A stretch of DNA of 64,000 bases from JANQMY01 sp965227095 (GTDB taxonomy: Bacteria; Pseudomonadota; Alphaproteobacteria; JANQMY01): contig CBDDFL010000002.1 of assembly GCA_965227095.1 (NCBI GenBank), forward strand, positions 1,178,001 through 1,242,000, in the 5' to 3' direction. Positions 8,533-17,507 of this stretch are shown here, in pieces. Made by a program: the position numbers and the translations under genes. The notes beneath the pieces were generated by a model that was given only the letters and a program-made list of their open reading frames with translations, ran no database searches and had not been told where the DNA came from. The first letter of the stretch is position 1. Every line of letters begins with the position of its first letter.

Positions 8533-9150
8533 ATGTCGAGAAGACAGAACGCAAAATATAAGATCGACCGCCGCCTGGGCGAAAACATTTGGGGACGCCC
8601 CAAAAGCCCCGTAAATCGGCGCGAATACGGTCCGGGCCAACACGGCCAACGCCGTCGGTCCAAATTGTCGGACTTCGGCACACAGTTGCAGGCCAAGCAG
8701 AAGCTTAAAGGTCACTACGGAAACATTACCGAGAAACAATTCCGCCGCATTTATGATGAAGCGGTGCGTCGTCGCGGCGATACAGGTGAAAATCTTGTCG
8801 GCCTGCTGGAACGGCGGTTGGATGCTGTTGTTTACCGGTCGAAGTTTGTTCCAACGGTTTTTGCAGCGCGGCAGTTCATTAACCATGGACACGTCACTGT
8901 GAATGGTCAGCGGGTCAACATTTCCAGCTATCGCGTTCGCGAAGGCGATGTTGTGGAAGTAAAAGAAAAGTCGCGGCAAATGCCATTGGTGTTGGAAGCG
9001 GCACAAAGCCCGGAACGGGACACGCCGGATTATCTCGACGTCGATCTGGACAAAATGAAAGCGACTTTCGTGCGCGTTCCAAAACTGATGGACGTGCCTT
9101 ATCCGGTCCAAATGGAACCGAACCTGGTGATCGAATTTTATTCTCGCTAA
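8533..9150 (+). CDS. rpsD: 30S ribosomal protein S4
   Basis: S4 is a primary 16S rRNA-binding protein that nucleates 30S assembly. The 205-residue sequence has the S4 N-terminal region (KYKIDRRLGENIWG, then SPVNRREYGPGQHGQ), the central four-helix part and the S4 RNA-binding fold at about residues 95-160 (LLERRLDAVVYRSKFVPT, NHGHVTVNGQRVNI). It ends with the normal EFYSR. It stands alone, not in the alpha operon, as usual in alphaproteobacteria. In several bacteria S4 represses its own mRNA, which makes the leader hairpin notable. Confidence 0.97.
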   Translation: MSRRQNAKYKIDRRLGENIWGRPKSPVNRREYGPGQHGQRRRSKLSDFGTQLQAKQKLKGHYGNITEKQFRRIYDEAVRRRGDTGENLVGLLERRLDAVVYRSKFVPTVFAARQFINHGHVTVNGQRVNISSYRVREGDVVEVKEKSRQMPLVLEAAQSPERDTPDYLDVDLDKMKATFVRVPKLMDVPYPVQMEPNLVIEFYSR

Positions 9151-9167
9151 TCGCGCGTGCCAGACAC

Positions 9168-9205
9168 AAAAAAGGGCTTCCGGAGAAATCGGGAAGCCCT
9201 TTTTG
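9168..9205. terminator. Bidirectional terminator, rpsD / grxD
   Basis: GGGCTTCC (9174-9181) and GGAAGCCC (9192-9199) form an 8-base-pair stem, with an A-run on the left (9168-9173) and a T-run on the right (9200-9204). It can stop transcription in both directions between these convergent genes. Confidence 0.85.
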
Positions 9206-9220
9206 TTATGGAATCGGTGA

Positions 9221-9559
9221 TTAGGCGGCTTGCAGCGCAATGCCTTTTTCTTCCAGGAACGTGCGCAATTCGCCTTCTTCAAACATTTCGCGGACGATGT
9301 CGCAGCCGCCGACGAATTCGCCTTTCACATAGAGTTGCGGAATGGTCGGCCAGCTTGAGAAGTCTTTAATGCCGTGACGCACGTCTTCGTCTTCCAAGAC
9401 GTTGACGCCTTTAAACTGCACACCGAGATAGCTGAGGATCTGAACCACCGTCGATGAAAACCCACATTGCGGGAAAAGAGGTGTTCCCTTCATAAACAGG
9501 ACCACGTCCTGTTCGCCAATATGTTCTTTGATGCGATCAAATACGGGATTGTCACTCAT
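9221..9559 (-). CDS. grxD: Monothiol glutaredoxin, Grx4/GrxD type
   Basis: This CGFS-type glutaredoxin carries a glutathione-ligated [2Fe-2S] cluster and works with BolA proteins in iron-sulfur trafficking. The 112-residue sequence has the family motifs FMKGTPLFPQCGFS, WPTIPQLYVKGEFVGGCDI and EMFEEGEL. It follows bolA on the same strand, which fits the known GrxD-BolA complex. The C-terminal LQAA is ordinary. Confidence 0.95.
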   Translation of the reverse strand: MSDNPVFDRIKEHIGEQDVVLFMKGTPLFPQCGFSSTVVQILSYLGVQFKGVNVLEDEDVRHGIKDFSSWPTIPQLYVKGEFVGGCDIVREMFEEGELRTFLEEKGIALQAA

Positions 9560-9647
9560 GGGTCAGACCTTTCTCGTCCGAATTACTCAATAAGTCTTGT
9601 TTTTACACCTAAGCATCCTGGGCTTGCCGGTCAAGCTGGCGCCATTG

Positions 9648-9881
9648 TTATTCAGGTGTGCTTGTTTGCAGGGCAAGGGCGTGTAATTCCCCGCCCATAC
9701 GTCCTTTCAGGGCCTGATAAACCATTTGATGCTGCTGCACACGGGATTTTCCAGCAAAAGACGCCGACACCACATGCGCCGCATAATGGTCGCCATCACC
9801 TTTGAGATCTTTAATGGTGACCTCCGCATCGGGAAGGGCTTCCTTGATCATTTGTTCGATTTCGCCTGCTTCCATCGGCAT
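9648..9881 (-). CDS. bolA: BolA/IbaG family protein
   Basis: This small 77-residue partner of monothiol glutaredoxins takes part in iron-sulfur and stress responses. The BolA signature is seen in HYAAHVVSASFAGKSRVQQHQMVYQAL, including the conserved His that can ligate the shared cluster. The start is either MPMEAGE or the ATG two codons later. It sits 25 bases after purL and 88 bases before grxD, the standard alphaproteobacterial order. IbaG and BolA subtypes cannot be separated with certainty here. Confidence 0.9.
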   Translation of the reverse strand: MPMEAGEIEQMIKEALPDAEVTIKDLKGDGDHYAAHVVSASFAGKSRVQQHQMVYQALKGRMGGELHALALQTSTPE

Positions 9882-9906
9882 GCGCAGATTCCTTCTCAGC
9901 GGTCTT

Positions 9907-12099
9907 CTAAGACGCCATCAAGTCCGGGAGCCAATTTTCACTCGCGGCGCGCAGCGTTTCAATGGAAATAGGAGGCAAACCGTCAATTACCAGGTGCTTT
10001 CCGCCCGTTAACCCTAGTCTTTGAAGGGGTATTCCCGCACGGGCGGCGGCTGCTTCAAGGTTCTGGCTGTTTACGTCCGCGACTTCCAGAAGGTATCGCG
10101 CCTGGTCTTCGCCAAAGAGGACGTGCCAAAACTGGCCGCCGATCGCATCTGTGCGAATGTCAGCACCCATTGTCCCGCCAAGCGCCATTTCAGCGAGAGC
10201 GACCAACAAGCCGCCGTCCGACACATCATGGCAGGCGAGAACGTGTTCGCTTTCGATCTGCGCGCGAACGAAATCACCATTGGTTTTTTCGATCAAAAGA
10301 TCGACCGAAGGCGCCCCCCCGGCTTCCACTTTCGCGATCTCCCGCAAGAAAAGGCTTTGGCCCAAATGACCGTCTGTGGTCCCGACCAGGTAGATCGCGC
10401 TTCCTTCACTTTTGAAAGCGATTGTCGCGCTGTGGTTGATGTTCCGGAGCAACCCCAGTCCGCCGACGGCGGGTGTGGGGGGGATCGCTTCGCCGTTCGT
10501 TTCGTTATAGAGCGACACGTTTCCAGAAACGACCGGGAAGTCGAGCGCGTCACACGCGGCCGCCATGCCTTCAATGCATCCTGCAAACTGGCCCATAATG
10601 TCGGGACGTTCCGGGTTGCCGAAGTTGAGGCAATCGGTAATGGCCAGCGGTTGCGCGCCAACAGCGGTCAGATTGCGCCACGCCTCGGCAACGGCTTGTT
10701 TGCCCCCTTCAAAGGGGTTTGCCTTGCAATAGCGGGGTGTCACATCGGTGGAAATGGCCAGCGCTTTGTCGGACGAGCCCACACGCACAACGGCGGCATC
10801 GCCTCCGGGTTTTTGAATGGTGTTGGCCATGACCGAATGATCATATTGCTCCCAAATCCAGCGGCGGCTCGCAAGGTCAGGCGATCCGAGCAGGGTGACA
10901 AGAACATCTTCCAATTGCGCGCGATCCGGCAAGGTCACCTCCGGCAGGTCGGCACTTTGCGTCACGGTTTCCCACGGCCGTTTGTAACTGGGGGCTTGTT
11001 CCGTGAGGGGATCAAGCGGAAGGTCGGCGACAATTTCGCCTTGATGGGTCAGCACAAGGTGTTGCGTGTCGGTCACTTTACCGATGATGGCGAAATCCAG
11101 CTCCCACTTGCGGAAGATTGCTTCTGCCGCTTCTTCGCTGCCGGGTTTTAGAACCATCAGCATACGTTCCTGGCTTTCCGACAGCATCATTTCGTAAGGT
11201 GTCATGCCGGTTTCGCGTGTGGGAACATTGTCAAGGTTCAGTTCGATCCCCACTTGTCCCTTGCTCGCCATTTCGACCGAAGAGGAGGTGAGGCCCGCCG
11301 CCCCCATATCTTGAATGGCGACAATGGCGTCGCTGGACATAAGTTCCAGGCACGCTTCCAGCAGAAGTTTTTCCGTAAACGGATCGCCGACTTGAACCGT
11401 TGGGCGTTTTTCTTCCGATTGGTCGTCAAATTCCGCCGAGGCCATGGTCGCGCCATGGATGCCGTCGCGGCCGGTTTTGGAGCCTACATACACCACCGGA
11501 TTTCCGATACCCGCGGCGGCCGAATAGAAAATCTTGTCGGTTTTCGCGACACCAACGGTCATAGCGTTGACGAGGATATTGCCGTTATAGCCTGCGTGAA
11601 AATTCACTTCCCCGCCAACCGTTGGCACGCCCATGCAATTACCATAACCGCCAATGCCGGACACCACACCGCTGACGAGATAACGTGTCTTTGGGTGGTC
11701 AGGCGATCCAAACCGAAGGGCATTCATATTCGCGACCGGACGCGCGCCCATGGTGAACACATCACGCATGATCCCGCCCACACCGGTGGCCGCCCCTTGA
11801 TAGGGTTCGATGAAGGACGGGTGGTTATGACTTTCCATCTTGAAGATGGCGGCGTCGCCGTCGCCAATGTCCACGACGCCGGCGTTCTCGCCCGGCCCTT
11901 GGATCACCTGCGGGCCGGTGGTGGGCAGTTTCTTCAGCCACACGCGAGAGGATTTGTAGGAGCAATGTTCGCTCCACATCACCGAAAATATCCCAAGTTC
12001 CGTCAAATTGGGCGTTCGGCCCATATGTTTTTTGACCAGCTCGTATTCTTCGTCGGTCAGCCCGTGGTCGCGCACAATGTCGGGGGTGATGTCAGTCAC
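9907..12099 (-). CDS. purL: Phosphoribosylformylglycinamidine synthase, large subunit
   Basis: The PurL catalytic subunit of FGAM synthase converts FGAR, ATP and glutamine-derived ammonia into FGAM in step 4 of purine synthesis. At 730 residues it is the small PurL type that needs separate PurS and PurQ, both encoded just upstream. The motif MESHNHPSFIEPYQGAATGVGG marks the active site. Its start overlaps the purQ stop by four bases, so purQ and purL are translationally coupled. Confidence 0.97.
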   Translation of the reverse strand: MTDITPDIVRDHGLTDEEYELVKKHMGRTPNLTELGIFSVMWSEHCSYKSSRVWLKKLPTTGPQVIQGPGENAGVVDIGDGDAAIFKMESHNHPSFIEPYQGAATGVGGIMRDVFTMGARPVANMNALRFGSPDHPKTRYLVSGVVSGIGGYGNCMGVPTVGGEVNFHAGYNGNILVNAMTVGVAKTDKIFYSAAAGIGNPVVYVGSKTGRDGIHGATMASAEFDDQSEEKRPTVQVGDPFTEKLLLEACLELMSSDAIVAIQDMGAAGLTSSSVEMASKGQVGIELNLDNVPTRETGMTPYEMMLSESQERMLMVLKPGSEEAAEAIFRKWELDFAIIGKVTDTQHLVLTHQGEIVADLPLDPLTEQAPSYKRPWETVTQSADLPEVTLPDRAQLEDVLVTLLGSPDLASRRWIWEQYDHSVMANTIQKPGGDAAVVRVGSSDKALAISTDVTPRYCKANPFEGGKQAVAEAWRNLTAVGAQPLAITDCLNFGNPERPDIMGQFAGCIEGMAAACDALDFPVVSGNVSLYNETNGEAIPPTPAVGGLGLLRNINHSATIAFKSEGSAIYLVGTTDGHLGQSLFLREIAKVEAGGAPSVDLLIEKTNGDFVRAQIESEHVLACHDVSDGGLLVALAEMALGGTMGADIRTDAIGGQFWHVLFGEDQARYLLEVADVNSQNLEAAAARAGIPLQRLGLTGGKHLVIDGLPPISIETLRAASENWLPDLMAS

Positions 12100-12785
12100 G
12101 ATAGGGTTTCCAAAAGGCTTTGAAACATGGGTAGTCCATCGACACCGCCGTGCAATGGATCAACGGCGCGTTCAGGGTGCGGCATCAGGCCAAGGACATT
12201 GCCTTGCTTGTTCGTAATGCCCGCGATGTTATTGCGCGATCCGTTCGGATTGGCTTTATCCGTCATGTTCGCGTTTTCATCTGTGTACCGAAAGATAATT
12301 TGTTGTTCGTCTTCCAGCGCCGCCAATGCATCGTCAGAGGCAAAATAATTCCCTTCATGATGTGCCACCGGGATGCGCAGGACCGACCCATCCGCATAGG
12401 TGTGGGTGAAGGGGGTATTCGTCCGTTCGAGCTTTAAATGGACATCGCGGCACACGAATTTGAGATTGGCGTTTTGCAGCATGGCGCCGGGCAGCAAGCC
12501 GGTTTCCAACAAAATCTGAAAGCCATTGCAGATCCCGAGTATATGGGCGCCGGCGTCCGCCCGGCGCACCACATCGCGCATGATGGATGTTTTGGCGGCC
12601 ATGGCCCCACAGCGCAGATAATCCCCATAGGAAAATCCGCCCGGCAAAACGATAAGGTCCACATCAGGCAGGCTGCTGTCGCCATGCCACACCATGTCAG
12701 GTGCGGTGCCTGTTACGATTTCCAAAGCCCGCGCCACATCCTGATCGCAGTTTGAGGCGGGAAAAACAACAACGGCAGCGCGCAT
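12096..12785 (-). CDS. purQ: FGAM synthase, glutaminase subunit
   Basis: This class I glutamine amidotransferase of 229 residues supplies ammonia to PurL. The nucleophile elbow GICNGFQILLE carries the catalytic Cys, and the C-terminal MPHPERAVDP carries the His and Glu of the triad. The N-terminal VVFPASNCDQDVARAL is typical of PurQ. It lies four bases after purS and overlaps purL by four bases. Confidence 0.97.
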   Translation of the reverse strand: MRAAVVVFPASNCDQDVARALEIVTGTAPDMVWHGDSSLPDVDLIVLPGGFSYGDYLRCGAMAAKTSIMRDVVRRADAGAHILGICNGFQILLETGLLPGAMLQNANLKFVCRDVHLKLERTNTPFTHTYADGSVLRIPVAHHEGNYFASDDALAALEDEQQIIFRYTDENANMTDKANPNGSRNNIAGITNKQGNVLGLMPHPERAVDPLHGGVDGLPMFQSLLETLS

Positions 12786-12789
12786 GCGG

Positions 12790-13032
12790 CTATCCCTCGA
12801 TGTCGATGGAATAGTCCTCGATCACCGTATTCGCGAGGAGCTTGCGGCACATGTCGTCCACTTGGGATTTTGCGGTTTCTTTGTCGGTGTGACCCAAGTC
12901 AATCTCGAGGAACTTGCCTTGGCGAACGCCATCCACATTGTCGAAACCAAGGGTCTTGAGGGCGTGTTCGATGGCTTTGCCTTGTGGGTCCAGCACGCCA
13001 TTTTTAAGGGTTACGTGAATGCGTGCTTTCAT
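12790..13032 (-). CDS. purS: FGAM synthase, PurS subunit
   Basis: This 80-residue PurS bridges PurQ and PurL and helps channel ammonia. Motifs KNGVLDPQGKAIEHALKTLGF and VRQGKFLEIDLGHTDKETA are diagnostic. Its ATG overlaps the purC stop (ATGA, 13029-13032). Confidence 0.96.
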   Translation of the reverse strand: MKARIHVTLKNGVLDPQGKAIEHALKTLGFDNVDGVRQGKFLEIDLGHTDKETAKSQVDDMCRKLLANTVIEDYSIDIEG

Positions 13033-13793
13033 TTTACCAACATCGGACCTCGTCTAGTAGATTGATTGCCTTCCGGCATGATGCCGAGCCGCTGCGCCAC
13101 TTCCTGATAGGCTTCCGTGACACCGCCCAAGTCCCGGCGGAAACGATCTTTGTCGAGCTTTTCGTTTGTATCCACGTCCCACAGGCGGCACGAATCCGGA
13201 CTAATTTCGTCCGCCAGGACGATGCGCATGGTTTCGTTTTCCCACAGCCGCCCAAATTCGAGCTTGAAATCCACCAAACGAATGCCGATCCCTAAGAACA
13301 AACCGATCATGAAATCATTGATGCGCAAGGCCAGCGCCATGATGTCGTCGATTTCCTGCGGCGTTGCCCAGCCAAAGGCGGTGACGTGTTCTTCGGAGAC
13401 GATCGGATCGCCCAGCTCGTCTGACTTATAATAAAACTCAATGATCGATCGGGGAAGTTGCGTGCCCTCGGGAATGCCCAAACGTTTCGCGATGGAACCC
13501 GCCGCGATGTTCCGGACCACAACTTCAATCGGCACGATCTCAACTTCGCGGATCAACTGCTCGCGCATATTGAGGCGCTTCACAAAATGGGTGGGTACCC
13601 CAATATTGTGCAACTGCGTCATGATGTATTCGGAAATGCGATTATTGAGGACGCCCTTACCTTCGATGGTGGCGCTTTTTTTATTGTCGAAAGCCGTTAC
13701 ATCATCTTTGAAATGCTGCACCAGGGTGCCCGGTTCCGGTCCTTCGTACAGGACTTTGGCTTTGCCTTCATAAACGCGTCTTCGCCGGCCCAT
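13029..13793 (-). CDS. purC: SAICAR synthase
   Basis: PurC ligates aspartate to CAIR to form SAICAR, step 8 of purine synthesis. The frame stays open 36 codons further upstream, but the family start MGRRRRVYEGKAKVLYEG fixes the ATG at 13793, giving 254 residues. Motifs seen are DDVTAFDNKK, GKGVLNNRISEYIM, EVVVRNIAAGSIAKRLG and LVDFKLEFGR. It heads the purC-S-Q-L run and is preceded by a long structured leader with a terminator-like hairpin. Confidence 0.96.
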   Translation of the reverse strand: MGRRRRVYEGKAKVLYEGPEPGTLVQHFKDDVTAFDNKKSATIEGKGVLNNRISEYIMTQLHNIGVPTHFVKRLNMREQLIREVEIVPIEVVVRNIAAGSIAKRLGIPEGTQLPRSIIEFYYKSDELGDPIVSEEHVTAFGWATPQEIDDIMALALRINDFMIGLFLGIGIRLVDFKLEFGRLWENETMRIVLADEISPDSCRLWDVDTNEKLDKDRFRRDLGGVTEAYQEVAQRLGIMPEGNQSTRRGPMLVK

Positions 13794-13819
13794 ATGCTTT
13801 TTCCCCGTTGAGCGATGTG

Positions 13820-13854
13820 GTCGATCAGCGATCTTTTTATTCGCGGCGATCGAC
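13820..13854 (-). promoter_or_regulatory. Inverted repeat in the purC leader, next to the start
   Basis: GTCGATC (13820-13826) and GATCGAC (13848-13854) are perfect 7-base arms enclosing an A/T-rich loop, ending about 27 bases from the purC start. Together with the terminator-like hairpin behind it, this could form alternative structures in the purC mRNA. The role is inferred. Confidence 0.35.
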
Positions 13855-13860
13855 GGAAAA

Positions 13861-13891
13861 CAAAAACCCCCTTCACGCAGAAAAGGGGGGC
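13861..13891 (-). terminator. Terminator-like hairpin in the purC leader
   Basis: Read on the minus strand, a C-rich arm ending CCCCCTTTT pairs with AAGGGGG across a short loop and is followed by TTTTTG. It lies about 70 bases before the purC start and directly after a long-range stem, the usual geometry of an attenuator. Confidence 0.55.
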
Positions 13892-13911
13892 GAACGATCA
13901 ACTTTCCATGT

Positions 13912-13966
13912 TCAGAATCATCTGTGAGGGATCTCGCGCGACCCTAGCGCACACCGCTGATTCTGA
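13912..13966 (-). promoter_or_regulatory. Long stem-loop upstream of the purC terminator
   Basis: TCAGAATCA (13912-13920) and TGATTCTGA (13958-13966) form a perfect 9-base-pair closing stem. The enclosed 37 bases contain a possible GGG/CCC inner stem. It sits about 20 bases upstream, in transcript order, of the terminator-like hairpin. The layout, closed structured domain then terminator then gene, resembles riboswitch or attenuator leaders. I could not match it to a known class. Confidence 0.4.
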
Positions 13967-14173
13967 CAATCAATCTTCGTTAACGACTAAAAAATCCATT
14001 GATTTGATCAGCAGGTGATACTTCAAATTGACCGTCTAAGTCACTATATTATTTGGTATAATTTATTGGATCTTGCGCTTGTCAGGGTGATGGGCTTAGT
14101 AGGGGCCGCCGGCCTCGCAAGGCCTTTGATCCACCGCGCGGGAAAGCGTTAGCCTCACTTGGAGTAAACACCT

Positions 14174-14494
14174 ATGGCCAGTTTCGACGATCGTAAAAAA
14201 GGGTTCGAAAACAAATTCGCCCATGACGAAGAAATGAAGTTTAAGGCGGAAGCGCGTCGCAACAAATTGCTTGGGTTATGGGCGGCGGAAAAACTCGGCC
14301 TCACCGGCGACGAGGCCGAATCCTACGCGAAAGAAGTTGTGAAATCAGACTTCGAAGAACCGGGCGACGAAGATGTGTTCCGGAAAGTGCGCGGTGATTT
14401 CGATGCCAAAAAGGTCGATCAATCGGACCATCAAATTCGACGCCAAATGGAAGATTTGATGGTCACGGCAATGCAGCAAATTTCCGAAGAATAA
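14174..14494 (+). CDS. ATP synthase zeta-type inhibitor (DUF1476)
   Basis: This 106-residue protein belongs to the alphaproteobacteria-specific DUF1476 family, whose Paracoccus member is the zeta subunit that inhibits F1-ATPase. The start MASFDDRKKGFENKFAHDEE is the family signature and in the known protein forms the inhibitory region; the rest is helical and charged. A Shine-Dalgarno-like GGAG lies 12 bases before the ATG. It stands alone, divergent from purC and convergent with purB. Confidence 0.92.
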   Translation: MASFDDRKKGFENKFAHDEEMKFKAEARRNKLLGLWAAEKLGLTGDEAESYAKEVVKSDFEEPGDEDVFRKVRGDFDAKKVDQSDHQIRRQMEDLMVTAMQQISEE

Positions 14495-14523
14495 GTTTTC
14501 TCCCGCTGGCGCGCTGAATCGGT

Positions 14524-15822
14524 TTACGGCGCGCCAAAAACCCTCTCGAAAATCGTGTCCACATGTTTCAAGTGGTAATCGAGATTGAAAAGGCCCTCTA
14601 AGGCTTCATCCGACAAGGCCGCCGAAACGTCTTTGTCTTTCTTCAGCAGATCCAAGAACTGGCCTTCGCCGCGCCAAACCGGCATCGCATTGCGTTGAAC
14701 CAAGCGATACGCATCCTCTCGGGAAACACCCGCCTGGGTCAAGGCCAGCAAGACCCGTTGTGAATGCACAAGGCCGCCAAGCTGGTCCAAGTTCTTTTGC
14801 ATGTTCTCGGGATAAACCACCAGCTTGTCGATCACGCCGGTAAGCCGCGCAAGGGCGAAGTCCAGTGTGATGGTGGCGTCGGGGCCGATCATCCGTTCAA
14901 CGCTGGAATGCGAGATGTCGCGTTCATGCCACAGCGCCACATTTTCCATGGCGGGAAGGGCATAGGCGCGCACCATACGGGCTAGTCCGGTGAGGTTTTC
15001 GGTCAACACCGGATTGCGCTTGTGGGGCATGGCGGAAGACCCTTTTTGGCCTTCGCTGAAATATTCTTCGGCTTCCAACACTTCGGTGCGCTGCAGGTGC
15101 CTGATTTCTGTGGCGATGCGCTCAACCGAACTGGCGATAACGCCTAGTGTTGCAAAGAACATGGCATGCCGGTCGCGGGGAATGACCTGTGTCGACACAG
15201 GCTCAGATGTAAGGCCCAGTTTCTCGGCCACATGGGCTTCGACCTTTGGATCGATATTCGCGAAAGTACCCACCGCACCGGAAATCGCGCAGGTGGCGAT
15301 ATCTTCGCGGGCGTTTTGCAGACGCGTTCGGTTGCGGTCGAACTCCGCATAGGCTTGGGCGAGCTTGACACCGAAGGTGGTCGGTTCCGCATGAATGCCA
15401 TGGCTGCGGCCGATGCAAACGGTCAGTCTGTGTTCTTCGGCGCGTTTTTTCAGCGCCGCCAGCAAATCATCCAAATCCGCCAGCAGAATGTCCGCGGCGC
15501 GGGTCAGCTGCACATTCAAACAGGTATCCAGAACGTCCGATGACGTCATGCCCTGGTGCAGAAAGCGCGCTTCGGGCCCCACATGTTCCGCCACATTGGT
15601 GAGGAAGGCGATGACGTCGTGCTTCACCTCCGCTTCGATGGCGTCGATGCGGTCCACTTCGAATTTGCCGCGGTCCCACACCGCTTTCGCAGCGTCTTTT
15701 GGCACAACCCCCAGCTCCGCCATGGCATCGCAGGCATGGGCTTCGATGTCGAGCCAGATTTGGAATTTCGATTCGGGCGCCCAAAGCGCGGTCATCTCCG
15801 GTCGTGCGTAACGCGGGATCAT
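14524..15822 (-). CDS. purB: Adenylosuccinate lyase
   Basis: PurB cleaves SAICAR and adenylosuccinate, releasing fumarate in purine synthesis. The 432-residue sequence has the superfamily loop GSSAMPHKRNPV with the catalytic Ser, TSSDVLDTCLNVQL, and the His region SHGIHAEPTTFG. It is 29 bases from the zeta-subunit stop, facing it, and follows radC on the minus strand. It is separate from the purCSQL run but only 0.7 kb away. Confidence 0.97.
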   Translation of the reverse strand: MIPRYARPEMTALWAPESKFQIWLDIEAHACDAMAELGVVPKDAAKAVWDRGKFEVDRIDAIEAEVKHDVIAFLTNVAEHVGPEARFLHQGMTSSDVLDTCLNVQLTRAADILLADLDDLLAALKKRAEEHRLTVCIGRSHGIHAEPTTFGVKLAQAYAEFDRNRTRLQNAREDIATCAISGAVGTFANIDPKVEAHVAEKLGLTSEPVSTQVIPRDRHAMFFATLGVIASSVERIATEIRHLQRTEVLEAEEYFSEGQKGSSAMPHKRNPVLTENLTGLARMVRAYALPAMENVALWHERDISHSSVERMIGPDATITLDFALARLTGVIDKLVVYPENMQKNLDQLGGLVHSQRVLLALTQAGVSREDAYRLVQRNAMPVWRGEGQFLDLLKKDKDVSAALSDEALEGLFNLDYHLKHVDTIFERVFGAP

Positions 15823-15894
15823 AGGAACCTCGGAGTCTTTAGTGATGAGACCGCTGCTTCTAGAGCATTTAGCGGCTCTGCAAAAGGGGGCGCG

Positions 15895-16602
15895 TCAAAG
15901 AAGCCCTGACCCGCGAAAACTCACATGCTTGCCGCGGGCAATAACTAAGTGATCGTGGATTTGGATTCCCAGTGAGTCGCCCGCCTTCGCGATCTGTTTG
16001 GTCATGGCCACATCCGCGTCCGATGGGGTCGGATCGCCGCTGGGGTGGTTATGCACCAAGATCAACGCGGAGGATCCAAGCTCCAATGCGCGCTTGATCA
16101 CTTCGCGCGGATAGACCGGTGTGTGGTCCACCGTTCCTTTTTGCTGGACCTCGTCGGCGATCAGCGTGTTCTTGCGGTCCAGGAACAGTATGCGGAATTG
16201 TTCCGTGTCCAAATGGGCCATGCTGGTTTGGCAATACTCCAACAGTGCATCCCAAGAGGATATGGCGGGCCGGTTGAGAACGCGGCCCTGGGCCAAGCGT
16301 TGGGCGGCGGCTTCGACCAGTTTGATCTCGATGATGGCGGCGTCGCCTAGACCGGACACTTCACGCAAGCGCGTTTCAGGGGCGCTGATGGCGGCTGAAA
16401 ACGATCCAAACTTTTCAATGATGTTTTTCGCGAGCGGCTTCACATCGCGCCGGGGAATGGCCCGGAACAAAAGCAGCTCCATGAGTTCATAATCGGGCAG
16501 GGCCTCGGCGCCACCTTGCATGAAACGGGCGCGCAGGCGTTCGCGATGGCCTACATAATGCGGCGTGTCTTTGGGTTCTTTGCTGTTGGCCCCAGAAGAC
16601 AT
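15895..16602 (-). CDS. radC: RadC family JAB/MPN protein
   Basis: RadC-family proteins have an N-terminal helix-hairpin-helix part (residues about 25-90, YELMELLLFRAIPRRDVKPLAK, VSGLGDAA) and a C-terminal JAB/MPN+ zinc domain, seen as HNHPSGDPTPSDAD. The cellular role is still unsettled; a DNA-repair role was not supported by later work. The ATG at 16602 gives 235 residues and sits just after the map stop; a TTG 12 codons upstream would overlap map. Confidence 0.9.
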   Translation of the reverse strand: MSSGANSKEPKDTPHYVGHRERLRARFMQGGAEALPDYELMELLLFRAIPRRDVKPLAKNIIEKFGSFSAAISAPETRLREVSGLGDAAIIEIKLVEAAAQRLAQGRVLNRPAISSWDALLEYCQTSMAHLDTEQFRILFLDRKNTLIADEVQQKGTVDHTPVYPREVIKRALELGSSALILVHNHPSGDPTPSDADVAMTKQIAKAGDSLGIQIHDHLVIARGKHVSFRGSGLL

Positions 16603-16613
16603 CGGTTTTTGAG

Positions 16614-17441
16614 TTACGCGTAAGGTGGGCGGTCCCAACCTTTGGGAGAGTTCGTGAAAATCTCATAGCCATCGGCGGTGACCGCGACAGAATGTTCAAA
16701 TTGCGCCGTCAGGCTGCGGTCGCGGGTGACAGCGGTCCAGCCATCGTTCAGCAACTTCACATGGGGACGGCCCAGATTGATCATCGGTTCCACCGTGAAG
16801 AACATGCCTTCGCGTAGCACGGTGCCTTCCCCTTTGCGACCGTAATGCAGAATGTTCGGCGCATCGTGGAACACGCGGCCCAGACCATGACCGCAAAAGT
16901 CACGCACCACGGAACAGCGTTGACCTTCCGCGAAAGATTGGATGGCAGCCCCAATGTCACCGGTGGTGGCGCCGGGCTTGATCGCCTCGATGCCGCGCAT
17001 CATGGAGTTATAGGTGATGTCGATCAGGCGTTCGGCTTTGCGCGGTACCGCGCCCACACAGAACATGCGGCTGTGATCGCCATGCCAGCCATCCACCACC
17101 ACCGTCACGTCAATATTGACGATGTCGCCTTCTTTGAGCGCCTTCGGACCCGGAATGCCATGGCAAACCACGTGGTTGATGGAGGTGCAGATCGACTTGC
17201 GAAAGCCCCGATAGTTGAGCGGCGCGGGATAAGCGCCGCTGGCCACTATGTGCTCGAAGGCCACATTGTCCAAATGCTCGGTGGTAACGCCTGGCTGCAC
17301 CAAGGGCACCAACAGATCCAATGTTTCAGCCGCCAAATGCCCGGCCTTGCGCATGCCCTCAAAATCGGCCGGGCTGTGGATCTTCACAGCGCCCGTGTTG
17401 CGGAGGGGGGCTTCAGAGGCTTCAACGAAGTTCATGGTCAA
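16614..17441 (-). CDS. map: Methionine aminopeptidase, type I
   Basis: MetAP removes the initiator Met from nascent proteins. Metal ligands are visible in NIDVTVVVDGWHGDHSRMF (two Asp), CGHGLGRVFHDAPNI (His), FFTVEPMI (Glu) and QFEHSVAV (Glu). The 275-residue length fits type I with a short N-terminal lead. It lies in the run sfsA-map-radC-purB, all on the minus strand. Confidence 0.97.
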   Translation of the reverse strand: MTMNFVEASEAPLRNTGAVKIHSPADFEGMRKAGHLAAETLDLLVPLVQPGVTTEHLDNVAFEHIVASGAYPAPLNYRGFRKSICTSINHVVCHGIPGPKALKEGDIVNIDVTVVVDGWHGDHSRMFCVGAVPRKAERLIDITYNSMMRGIEAIKPGATTGDIGAAIQSFAEGQRCSVVRDFCGHGLGRVFHDAPNILHYGRKGEGTVLREGMFFTVEPMINLGRPHVKLLNDGWTAVTRDRSLTAQFEHSVAVTADGYEIFTNSPKGWDRPPYA

Positions 17442-17507
17442 ACCTATGGTCGGGTTGGGGTAGCCGCTTAAACTATCATGAGAAGCAATAGCGTGTAAGG
17501 GCCGAAT

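Noticed and set aside
10021..12123. Long open frames antisense to purL
   Set aside because: purL is unambiguous on the other strand and the antisense peptides show no domain.
13861..13966. ZTP (pfl) or purine riboswitch before purC
   Set aside because: The conserved ZTP elements such as the CCGCCUGGGC segment, and the purine three-way junction loops, were not found; only a generic structured leader is claimed.
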